A program made the position numbers and the translations under genes. A stretch of DNA of 64,000 nucleotides, from assembly GCA_963790045.1 (NCBI GenBank), contig CAWBMS010000009.1:1-64000 (forward strand), read 5' to 3'. Positions within the stretch are counted from its first letter, which is position 1; every line of letters begins with the position of its first letter. Shown in pieces: positions 56,069 to 64,000 of the stretch. The notes under the pieces are model-generated. The model ran no database searches. It was not told the origin of the DNA and saw only the letters and a list, made by a program, of their open reading frames with translations. This DNA is from DATKMP01 sp963790045. GTDB lineage: Bacteria > Bacteroidota > Ignavibacteria > UBA10030.

Positions 56069-58471
56069 ATGAATATTCGTAGATGCATCGTTACTCTATT
56101 AGTTGCAATTGCGGTTACTGCGGGCATCGCATGGGCGCAGTCAGAATTATATGTTGAACAAACGCAGAACGTCGAGACATTCAAGTCGGCAATTTTTGGC
56201 GGCGATTTTTGTAAGGGTGCAAACATACTCGGCGTTGTGTCATCCGGAAGAGCATTCAAAATATTCGATGTCTCCACGTTCAAAGAAAAACTATCGGTAG
56301 CCGAGCTGCCGATGCGCATGAGTTCACTTTCATTTTCAGCAGCGGGACAAACTGCCTTTCTGGGAGGCGCCGATGGAAATGTGTATGTGCTGAATTCGGA
56401 AACGGGCGAAATCAAAAATACATTTTCTGTGCATACCAGTAGCATAATCGGATTACGGTTGAGCACTTCCGAAAACTTGCTTTACACGGTGGGCAACGAT
56501 CATCTTCTCCAAATCACAAATGCTGTTACAGGCAACAACATTAAAACATGGTCATTGGGGGAAGAAGACCTTACCGCATTTATCGCTTCTCCATCCAACA
56601 AATTTCTTGCAATAGGGTTATCCACTGGTGAAGTAAAAGTATTTAATGCCCAGCAACTTGAGCCGTTGTTATCTTGGAAAGACAGTAAATCGGGAATCTT
56701 AACGCTTGCCTATAGTCCGGATGAAAAATTGTTGGCAGCGGGAACTGCAAGCGGCGCCATCTATGTGTGGGATATGCAATCAGGTATTTTAAAAACCACC
56801 ATGACACAACCGACACTCATTAAAGCCCTCGCCTTTGATCCGCAAACGCGGTGGTTGGCAAGCGCTTCTATCGATAGCTCTCTAACGTTTTACGATGTTG
56901 CAACATCTGTTGTAAGAAAAAAAATAAAAAATATTTCTGGATATATAACATATCTTTCATTTGTTAACCATGAATCTTTGGTAGCAGGCACGAGTCAGGG
57001 TATGCTTCAAAGCTGGAAGGTGCTACCTGCGCCGCCTGATACGACCAATCCAACAATCACCATCGAACAACCTGCTACGCCATCGCTGAGAGTGTTTGGT
57101 ACGGAATACGAAATTCGCGGCTGGGCATTTGATGATTCGGATATCAAAACGGTAACAATCAATGGTATAACGGTTCAATTAATTTCTCGTGCAGCATCGG
57201 ATACGGTTCGTGTTCCTGCCGGAATGAAAGTTGCAAAGCATTTTACGGCAACGATAAAATTGGATTCTGTGGGAAACAATTCTTTTGAAGTCCGAGCAGA
57301 AGATACATACAAACATTTGACAACAGTGAAAGGAATGATTCAGCGGCTTTCGGATGATGAAGCAGTGGAAGTCGAAAGTCCGTTGAACAATGCTGATGTC
57401 GATATGGTATCCGTACCGTTAAAATTTCGAACGTGGTTCGATATTGCATCGTATTCCATTTCGGTGAATATGACGGAAATTGTAAGCGGGCAAGTGCCGG
57501 CATTTAAAGTTGCAGGCGATTTGATTGTTGAAGACATACCGATGGTTTCTGGATACAATCAAATTCAATTGTCAATCACAAGCAAGTCCGGGAAAATTTT
57601 TACCAGAGCCATCGGTGTCAATCGAAAAACAGGCGTTGCAAGCAATGCTTCCACAGCGTCAGCACCGAGTGCTAAGCGCGATAAAAGCAGCGGCCCGCAA
57701 CGATGGGCAGTTGTCGTCGGTGTTTCGGAATATCAGAGTGCGGGAATTCCTGGATTGAAATATGCTGATCGCGATGCCGATGCATTTGCAAACTTCTTAC
57801 GTACTCCTGAAGGCGGCGGCTATGATTCCGACCACTTGCGCGTCTTGTTGAACAAAGATGCAACGCTTCCCAACATCAAGGATGCACTCATTAATTTTTT
57901 AGGACAGGCCATCAATATCGATTTAGTGATTATTTATTTCGCGGGGCATGGTTCGCCGGAACCGGCGCGTCAGCAAAACATGTATTTGCTCACGTATGAC
58001 AGCGATCCCAATCAACTCGGCACTACGGCTTTTCCGATGTGGGATATTCAAACGGTACTAGCGCGGCATATCAATGCAAAACGCGTTGTGGTGTTCACGG
58101 ATGCATGCCACAGCGGAAACATCAGCGTAAATTTTGCAACACGCGGCTTAGGAGTGACAGAGCAAAATCTTGTGAATCAGTATCTCACCGATCTTTCAAA
58201 GACCAAAGAAGGTATCGTGGTGTTTACCGCGAGCGCTGCGGGAGAAGTTTCGCAGGAATATCCAGAAATTGGCCATGGCGTGTTCACCTATTATTTGTTG
58301 GAAGGTATGCAAGGCAAAGCGGATTACAACAACGATTACACCGTTACAATCAATGAACTGATGCAGTATGTGGAAGAACAAGTAAAACGCAAAACGCATG
58401 GCTCGCAAAATCCCACACGCAGCCAAACGGATTATGATAAAGAAATGACTATATCAACTATTTCGCACTAA
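56069..58471 (+). CDS. Secreted WD40 - caspase (C14) protein
   Basis: About 800 residues. The start at 56069 has GGAGGAG upstream. A signal peptide (CIVTLLVAIAVTAGIAWAQ) is followed by WD40-type repeats (about 30-330; for example LASASIDSSLTFYD), a beta domain and, from about residue 545, a caspase-fold peptidase. This contains WAVVVGVSEY, LKYADRDADAFANFL, the catalytic His627 in YFAGHGS and Cys680 in TDACHSGN. Bacterial members are often signal-responsive proteases. It is exported, unlike most metacaspases. The next genes, DUF4384 and a CHASE2 cyclase, are 1-2 bases away or overlapping. Confidence 0.88.
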   Translation: MNIRRCIVTLLVAIAVTAGIAWAQSELYVEQTQNVETFKSAIFGGDFCKGANILGVVSSGRAFKIFDVSTFKEKLSVAELPMRMSSLSFSAAGQTAFLGGADGNVYVLNSETGEIKNTFSVHTSSIIGLRLSTSENLLYTVGNDHLLQITNAVTGNNIKTWSLGEEDLTAFIASPSNKFLAIGLSTGEVKVFNAQQLEPLLSWKDSKSGILTLAYSPDEKLLAAGTASGAIYVWDMQSGILKTTMTQPTLIKALAFDPQTRWLASASIDSSLTFYDVATSVVRKKIKNISGYITYLSFVNHESLVAGTSQGMLQSWKVLPAPPDTTNPTITIEQPATPSLRVFGTEYEIRGWAFDDSDIKTVTINGITVQLISRAASDTVRVPAGMKVAKHFTATIKLDSVGNNSFEVRAEDTYKHLTTVKGMIQRLSDDEAVEVESPLNNADVDMVSVPLKFRTWFDIASYSISVNMTEIVSGQVPAFKVAGDLIVEDIPMVSGYNQIQLSITSKSGKIFTRAIGVNRKTGVASNASTASAPSAKRDKSSGPQRWAVVVGVSEYQSAGIPGLKYADRDADAFANFLRTPEGGGYDSDHLRVLLNKDATLPNIKDALINFLGQAINIDLVIIYFAGHGSPEPARQQNMYLLTYDSDPNQLGTTAFPMWDIQTVLARHINAKRVVVFTDACHSGNISVNFATRGLGVTEQNLVNQYLTDLSKTKEGIVVFTASAAGEVSQEYPEIGHGVFTYYLLEGMQGKADYNNDYTVTINELMQYVEEQVKRKTHGSQNPTRSQTDYDKEMTISTISH

Positions 58472-58472
58472 T

Positions 58473-59185
58473 ATGAGGAAACGTTTTATGCGATACTCTT
58501 TTATTGTTGCAATCGTCGTATGTATATTTTTTATTGGATTTCATTCGACGGAAAAATCATCCGCGCCTCCAACGGCGACGTATCAAGACAATGATGCTAA
58601 TGTCGGATTTCAATGGGCCTTCGGTGCGATGATCGGAAAAGATAAAAAATTTGTTTCGATCACGCGCGATACGGTACTCAAAAGCGGCGATGAAATAAAA
58701 ATGATGGTGCAGTTGACAAAAGAATGTTTTGTGTACGTGTTATATTACGGTGCAAATAAAGAAGTGCAGTTATTATTTCCGTACAACTCCGGCAATTTCA
58801 AGATGACTATGTCGCTGAAAAAAATTATTATATTCCCGCGGGCCGTACGTGGATTGAATTAGATAAAAATCCTGGAAAAGAAACTTTCTTTTTGATTGCT
58901 TCCACCGAGCGGTTACTGGAAATCGAAGCAAAGTATGGCGATTACATTTCTGCTGACTCATCGAAAAAACCTGCAATGGCGGAAGCACTTGTGGCCGATA
59001 TTCGCGCCGTCCGAAAACATTATGCAACGTTCGCAACGCTTGCGGAAAAACCGATCTCGATTGGAGGAAATATTCGCGGAACAGATAAGATAGAAGAAAA
59101 ACGCCGCCACGATATTTCGGAAATTGCAACAGAAATTACTGCAAAAAATTTCTACAGCAAGACTTTTACCATTGACCACCAATAA
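58473..59185 (+). CDS. DUF4384-domain exported protein (one frameshift)
   Basis: A protein with an N-terminal signal or anchor (FIVAIVVCIFFIGFHS), then LKSGDEIKMMVQLTKECFVYVLYYGANKEVQLLFPYNSGNF, the DUF4384 pattern. The frame is lost at 58799-58802, where one A appears missing; restoring it gives FKDDYVAEKNYYIPAGRTWIEL and the rest up to 59185, about 237 residues. This is the only -1 lesion among twelve in the window. The domain is often found with caspase-like and CHASE2 proteins, matching its neighbours here. Confidence 0.8.
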
Positions 59186-61140
59186 AACACGAACGTGGAG
59201 GGACACGCTGATCATCAGCGTGTCCGCTCTAGCGCTCGGGCACTTTCTTTTCTGGCTGCTTCCCGGAGTGTTCCGGACATGGAACGGTCAAGCTGCGGAC
59301 CAAATGTTTGTGCTCCGCTCGCAGTATTTTCCTTCCCGTATTCCGTACAATAGCACGATCGTGCACGTGTGCGAAACGGACAGCACAAAATTAGTGCTGA
59401 CAAGTTCCTACACAACACGCAAACCGTATTCACAAATTATTCGTAACCTTGGTGATTTGAAAACCGCGATGCAAGTGTGGGATTATATTTTTGTCAATCC
59501 GCTTTCAACCGAAGAAGATTCGATATTGATTGAAAGCAACGAGCATGCGGGGAATGTGTATTACGGACTTGAACTCAATCCTAAAGAAGAAATTCCCAAG
59601 CAATCATCGCCAAGAAATGAATATCTTTCAAGAACAAAGTGGTACGTACAGGTTGCAGGCGATGTAAGCCGGATGTACATTGGAACTGATCCATTGACTA
59701 CATTTTCCAAACTGGCATCGGCGGCACAAGGGTTGGGCTATATCAACGTAAAGTATGATCAAGACGGTATCTTCCGCCGGGCACCGTTGCTCATGCGGTT
59801 CGAAGATGCATTCTATCCGAGTTTCCCGTTTCATGCAATTTGCGATTATTTGCATGTACCGCCGCAGCATATTATTCTTTGTCCGGGAAAAAGTATTACA
59901 CTGCAGGGTGCGTATCGTCCGGGACAGCGGCCGCATGATATCATCATTCCTGTAGATGAACACTGTAACTTGATTGTGAATTTTGTCGGTCCGTGGAATC
60001 GCATGCTGCATTACACGATGCTGCAGCTTTATCACGTTTCCGATGATCGCGATGCGATGGAGTTCGATTGGCAGCCGCAGTTTGAAGGAAAGATTGTTGT
60101 GGTGAATGAAACTTCGACTGGTGCTTCCGATATTCAATCTGTTCCGACAGAAAGCTGGTACCCGTTGGGCGGATTACATGCCAATGTGATGAATACTATT
60201 CTGACGGAAAACTTTTTGCATGAGATCAATCCATGGGCAATGCTCGGCATTGAACTCGTGTTGCTTGCTTTCATTGTATTCTTCACGATCAAGTTTTCGT
60301 CGCGCGGCATGTGGATGGGAGCATTAGCGTTGCTCATCAGTTATGTACTGATTGCACTGGCTGTTTTTCTGTATGGCAATCTTATCATCAATATTGTACG
60401 CCCAATTGTCATTTGTACCGTTGCGGTTTTTGGTGTGCTGGCGTACCGGTTTATCAACGAAGAACGTGAGAAAGAATCGTTGCGGCAATCGTTTGAATCG
60501 TACTTACCGCCGTCGGTCGTCAAACGCCAGATGGCGCATCCGGAAACCGTATTAGAAGTACAGAAAAAAGAACTCACCATTTTGTTCAGCGACATCAAAA
60601 GTTTTACCACTTATTCTTCCACGATGACGCCGGATCAAATTCAAAAATTTTTAGCGGAATATTTCGAAGCAATGGTCAATATCGTATTTAAGTACCGAAG
60701 GCACCGTCGATAAATATATTGGCGATGGGTTAATGGTGTTCTTCGGTGCACCGGAGCCGCAGCCGGATCATGCCGTGCGCTGTGTTCGTGCTGCAATTGA
60801 GATGCAACATAAATGTCGTGAGCTCAAAGAGAAATGGGTAAGGGAAGGATTGTTCCCGCTGCGCATTCGCATCGGCGTCAATACGGGCGAAGTGGTTGTG
60901 GGTAATATGGGAACGCCGAAAAAGCTTTCATACACTGTGCTTGGTTCCGACGTCAATCTTGCCAACCGGCTTGAATCGAACGCGCCAGTCGAAGGCATTA
61001 TGATTTCGCGCCGAACGTACGATTTAATCAAAGATCAAATTCCAACCATTCCCCACGAAAATATTTTAGTAAAAGGCCTTGATACACCCGTCGAAGTGTA
61101 CACCGTTCCGGTGGACGAACAAACACAAACATCTACTTGA
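59124..61140 (+). CDS. CHASE2-domain adenylate cyclase (one frameshift)
   Basis: A membrane signalling protein of about 670 residues. An N-terminal membrane helix, a large periplasmic CHASE2 sensor (ADQMFVLRSQYFP to VPTESWYPLGGLHANVMNTIL), three membrane helices and a class III cyclase domain follow in order. Catalytic parts: LFSDIKSFTTYS (metal Asp), VDKYIGDGLMVFFGAP (second Asp) and VLGSDVNLANRLES. An extra C near 60697-60698 splits the cyclase domain; without it the sequence reads FKYEGTVDKYIGDG. The ATG at 59124 overlaps the upstream gene by 62 bases; a TTG at 59172 is an alternative start. Confidence 0.9.
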
Positions 61141-61187
61141 TTTTGGCGTTGGCAATATAGATATTACTTCTGAACAACAGAGGAATT

Positions 61188-62084
61188 GTGGTCAGAAAAA
61201 TGTCGGCGCCGTTACTCAACATCAAAGGAACGCATTGGTTGTCGGAAGACGGGTTTCGTTATTGCGAATCCCTTGCGCGGAAACATTACGAAAATTTTCC
61301 TGTCGCATCCCGTTTCGTTCCGAAAGACCTTCGCAAATATGTATGGGCGATTTATGCATTCGCACGTACCGCCGATGACTTTGCTGATGAACCCGGCTAT
61401 ACACTTGCCGAACGTATCGACAACTTAAATTGCTGGGAAGAACAACTGCTCGAAGCGTACAATGGAAATCCATCGCATCGTGTTTTTGCAGCGCTTGCCG
61501 AAACGGTGGAACGATTTCAAATACCTGTTGAACTATTTCAAAATCTTCTCGCAGCATTTCGTTCCGATCTTTCGACAAACCGCTATGAGACATTTGACGA
61601 TGTCTTAGCATATTGCAGCAATTCTGCCAATCCCATCGGACGATTGATGCTGATGCTGTTCAACTATCGCAGCGAACGTTTGATGGAGTTGTCGGATTCT
61701 CTTTGCACCGCGCTGCAATTGACAAATTTTTGGCAGGATATTTCCGTGGATGTAAAAAAAAATCGCATTTATATTCCACAAGACGATATGGAAGAATTCA
61801 ATTACACCGAACAAGATTTGTTCAAGGGAATAGTTGACGACCGTTTCCGGAATTTATTGGCGTTTGAGATGCGCCGTACCATGGACTTATTTCTTGCAGG
61901 AAAACCGTTACTTACCATGGTGAAAAAGCCGTTGTCTTTAGAACTTGCCTTAACATGGCAAGGCGGCACGCAGATTCTTGAAAAAATTCAGAAACAAAAC
62001 TTCGACGTTTTTGCTAAACGCCCCACGTTATCATTCATCGACAAAGTAAGACTTCTTTTCCGAACATTTTCTATGTACCTTTAA
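61188..62084 (+). CDS. hpnC: HpnC-type squalene synthase family protein
   Basis: A trans-isoprenyl diphosphate synthase of 294-298 residues (GTG 61188 or ATG 61200). The first Asp-rich motif is YAFARTADDFADE and the second LTNFWQDISVDVKKNRIYIP. In three-enzyme squalene synthesis HpnC turns hydroxysqualene diphosphate into hydroxysqualene. The pairing with the next gene supports this assignment over a phytoene synthase. No HpnE-like oxidase is in the window. Confidence 0.85.
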   Translation: MVRKMSAPLLNIKGTHWLSEDGFRYCESLARKHYENFPVASRFVPKDLRKYVWAIYAFARTADDFADEPGYTLAERIDNLNCWEEQLLEAYNGNPSHRVFAALAETVERFQIPVELFQNLLAAFRSDLSTNRYETFDDVLAYCSNSANPIGRLMLMLFNYRSERLMELSDSLCTALQLTNFWQDISVDVKKNRIYIPQDDMEEFNYTEQDLFKGIVDDRFRNLLAFEMRRTMDLFLAGKPLLTMVKKPLSLELALTWQGGTQILEKIQKQNFDVFAKRPTLSFIDKVRLLFRTFSMYL

Positions 62085-62087
62085 TCC

Positions 62088-62972
62088 GTGCATACTGCAA
62101 CACCATATCTGCCTGAGTTTTCTCAGAACCGAAAGAGTAATTTCTATTATTCGTTTCTCAGCTTGCCGCGCATCAAGCGCGATGCGATTGAAACGATCTA
62201 TGCCTTTTGCCGTGTCACCGACGACATCGTCGATGAAGGCGGCGATGAAACAGAAAATCACGCCCGTTTGCTGCAATGGACAGATGAGTTGAAGCGTTCG
62301 CTCTACGGCGTTTCACATTATACCTTGTTAAACAAATTATCTGCGATCATTAATCATTTTCAAATTCCTGTCGAACATTTTTATGATTTGATTAAAGGAA
62401 TGGAAATGGATTTAACGCAAAAGCGGTATGGTACTTTTTCTGAATTGGAGTTGTATTGCTATCGTGTCGCATCGACGGTGGGATTGGTTTCTGCGGAAGT
62501 GTTTGGTTACAAGAATGCGAAGACGAAAGAATATGCTATTCAACTTGGTATTGCATTGCAGCTAACCAATATTTTGCGCGACATCAAAGCTGACGCCAAG
62601 AAGGGAAGAATTTATCTTCCGCTGGAAGACTTGCTTCGATTCGGTTATTCGGAAGAAGAATTGTTGAGTTCAACCTATAACGAACAATTTATTGCGTTGA
62701 TGAAATTTGAATGTGAACGTGCGCATGAATATTATCGCCATGCAAAATCTTGTCTTGCAGAAGAGGATAAACCCTTATTCACGGCTGCGCGTACCATGGG
62801 CAATATTTATTATTTGCTGTTGCTGCGCATCGAACGCGCACAGTACGATGTATTTTCCAAACGCATTCGCTTAGCATCGCCGTTTAAAATTTTAGTTGCG
62901 ATGATGCTGCAGTTGCGGAATAAACTTCCCAAGAATTTTCATCGGTACGTCCACACAGAACTGCCGGCATAA
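62088..62972 (+). CDS. hpnD: HpnD-type squalene/phytoene synthase family protein
   Basis: A 294-residue paralogue of the previous gene, starting with GTG 3 bases after it. Motifs: FYYSFLSLPRIKRDAIETIYAFCRVTDDIVDE and LTNILRDIKADAKKGRIYLP, both with the DxxxD pairs. HpnD joins two farnesyl diphosphates through presqualene diphosphate. Together the pair implies squalene or hopanoid production, though a carotenoid route is an alternative if no squalene cyclase is present elsewhere. Confidence 0.85.
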   Translation: MHTATPYLPEFSQNRKSNFYYSFLSLPRIKRDAIETIYAFCRVTDDIVDEGGDETENHARLLQWTDELKRSLYGVSHYTLLNKLSAIINHFQIPVEHFYDLIKGMEMDLTQKRYGTFSELELYCYRVASTVGLVSAEVFGYKNAKTKEYAIQLGIALQLTNILRDIKADAKKGRIYLPLEDLLRFGYSEEELLSSTYNEQFIALMKFECERAHEYYRHAKSCLAEEDKPLFTAARTMGNIYYLLLLRIERAQYDVFSKRIRLASPFKILVAMMLQLRNKLPKNFHRYVHTELPA

Positions 62973-63101
62973 TCGCGTAATTAATATCTATCCTCGGTTC
63001 ATAAAATCCTTCCAGTATATTTCCGCGGACATTGCATGCTGTCAGTCACGTTTGTATATTGACAACAAAAGAAAGCATGCATACTAAAATATTCACACAA
63101 A

Positions 63102-64000
63102 ATGTTTGTTTTTGATCTACTCATTATCGCAGTATTGTTTTTGATTCAAGCCGCATTTGTTCTGTTAGTAACAGGCCCGCTCATTTTATTAAAACCGGTT
63201 CGCAGAAAATCCGGGTGGTATGCGCGCTTTACCAATTTGTTGGAGCCCCGTGATGCAGGTCTTCCACAGCAAGATGTGACTGTTGAAACATTTGATGGAT
63301 TGCAATTGAAGGGCTGGTTTGTTTCGCAATCGGAAAAAGCGCAAAGAACGATTATTTATTTACATGGTGTCGGTGATTGCAAGATCGCCGGCGTCGAATT
63401 TGCGCGTTCCATGTATCAACACGGCTTTAATATATTTTTGTACGATTCGCGCGAGCATGGCGAAAGCGAAGGATATTATTGCACGTACGGTTTTTATGAA
63501 AAACATGATCTTGCTGCTGTGATTACCTATCTGTTGTCAAGACAGGATGTAGCGATTGGAAAAATCGGTCTGTTCGGGACATCGATGGGTGCGGCGGTAG
63601 CCATTCAAACGGCGGCAATCGATCATCGCATTGCAGCGGTGGTCGCAGAAGGAAGTTTTTCAACATTGCGTACCATTTTTGTCGATTACCAAACGCGTAT
63701 TGTCAAACTGCCATGGCATTTTTTACGGAACATTGCTCTGGTGCAGTCACAAAAAATGGCGAACTTTAAAGCACGTCTGGTCGCGCCGATAGAAGACATT
63801 AAAAAAATACACGTGCCGATTCTTGTCGATGGAGAAAAAGATTCGTTCATCAAGAATGAATATTCCAGAAAACTTTTTGAAGCTGCCAACGAACCAAAAG
63901 AATTACTTATCGTCCCTGGCGCCGATCACAATAATGTCTGGGAAATCGGTGGAGCTATGTATGAAAAAGCATTAGTATCCTTCTTTGAAAAGTATTTGGT
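63102..64000 (+). CDS. Alpha/beta hydrolase, cut by the window end
   Basis: An open frame from ATG 63102 to the last base without a stop. N-terminal membrane helix (DLLIIAVLFLIQAAFVLLV), then GLQLKGWFVSQ, the oxyanion strand IYLHGVGDCK, YDSREHGESEG, nucleophile elbow FGTSMGAAVAI (Ser) and ILVDGEKDSFI (Asp), with the catalytic His in PGADHNN. This is the BAAT/YqkD-like group of membrane-tethered serine hydrolases. About 300 residues are visible and little is likely missing. The 129 bases before it hold no gene. Confidence 0.85.
   Translation, partial: MFVFDLLIIAVLFLIQAAFVLLVTGPLILLKPVRRKSGWYARFTNLLEPRDAGLPQQDVTVETFDGLQLKGWFVSQSEKAQRTIIYLHGVGDCKIAGVEFARSMYQHGFNIFLYDSREHGESEGYYCTYGFYEKHDLAAVITYLLSRQDVAIGKIGLFGTSMGAAVAIQTAAIDHRIAAVVAEGSFSTLRTIFVDYQTRIVKLPWHFLRNIALVQSQKMANFKARLVAPIEDIKKIHVPILVDGEKDSFIKNEYSRKLFEAANEPKELLIVPGADHNNVWEIGGAMYEKALVSFFEKYL

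Noticed and set aside
4956..61140. Programmed +1 frameshifting as the cause of the broken genes
   Set aside because: The sites share no slippery sequence, stop-codon context or stimulatory structure that I can see, and they hit unrelated housekeeping genes; sequencing error is simpler.
1..64000. tRNA, rRNA or insertion-sequence transposase genes
   Set aside because: None could be recognised in the intergenic regions or open frames that I read.

Overview
The window looks like a chromosomal piece of a Gram-negative bacterium of the Bacteroidota/Ignavibacteriota (FCB) type. The evidence is lipid A genes (lpxB, lpxK), lipobox and signal-peptide proteins, many PKD/WD40 secreted proteins, a DUF3417-type glucan phosphorylase, paired HpnC/HpnD squalene-type synthases, and moderate GC with AT-richer accessory patches. 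The lineage is an inference from gene content; no rRNA or tRNA gene was seen.

Region 1 (about 0.7-12.0 kb) is a metal(loid) island and the most notable part. An ArsR regulator heads a tight plus-strand run: thioredoxin-like protein, YraQ/ArsP-type permease, a second thioredoxin-like protein, periplasmic thioredoxin, CcdA-like protein, a ProC-like reductase, hgcA, hgcB, a CDF metal exporter and the arsenite exporter Acr3. hgcA and hgcB are the two genes required for microbial mercury methylation; hgcA carries one +1 frameshift. A second, minus-strand ArsR unit (arsR2, SAM methyltransferase, flavin reductase) has two near-identical operators. Nitroreductase, a C_GCAxxG_C_C protein and thioredoxin-coupled ArsC close the island.

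Region 2 (12-22.4 kb) holds surface and carbohydrate genes: an unknown lipoprotein behind a Fur-like box, a truncated PPOX gene, a large PKD protein, a glucan phosphorylase, and a membrane-anchored GH2 protein that has lost both catalytic glutamates. Region 3 (22.4-36.7 kb) is mostly housekeeping: smc, a HAD phosphatase, an isoprenylcysteine-methyltransferase-like protein, lpxB, lpxK, a glutamine-amidotransferase-like hydrolase, ppdK, queA, ispD, plsY, gpsA.

Region 4 (36.8-44 kb) is AT-rich accessory DNA: a small membrane protein below usual ORF cut-offs, a gluzincin-like lipid-anchored or membrane peptidase, a hypothetical membrane protein, shared intergenic repeats, a long degenerate 20-21 bp tandem array with no gene, an S9 peptidase, and a three-gene TIGR04255-containing cassette. 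Region 5 (44-55.9 kb) has proBA behind a perfect 16-bp inverted repeat, a tryptophanase-type lyase with a Cys-rich short ORF just upstream, prfC, an amino acid permease, ddl, ftsB-like and rarA. Region 6 (56-64 kb) has a WD40-caspase protein, a DUF4384 protein and a CHASE2 adenylate cyclase in one run, then hpnC, hpnD and a truncated alpha/beta hydrolase.

Twelve frameshifts break otherwise well-conserved genes, eleven of them single-base insertions. I read this as insertion-biased sequencing error in the assembly and give each affected gene as one reconstructed feature.
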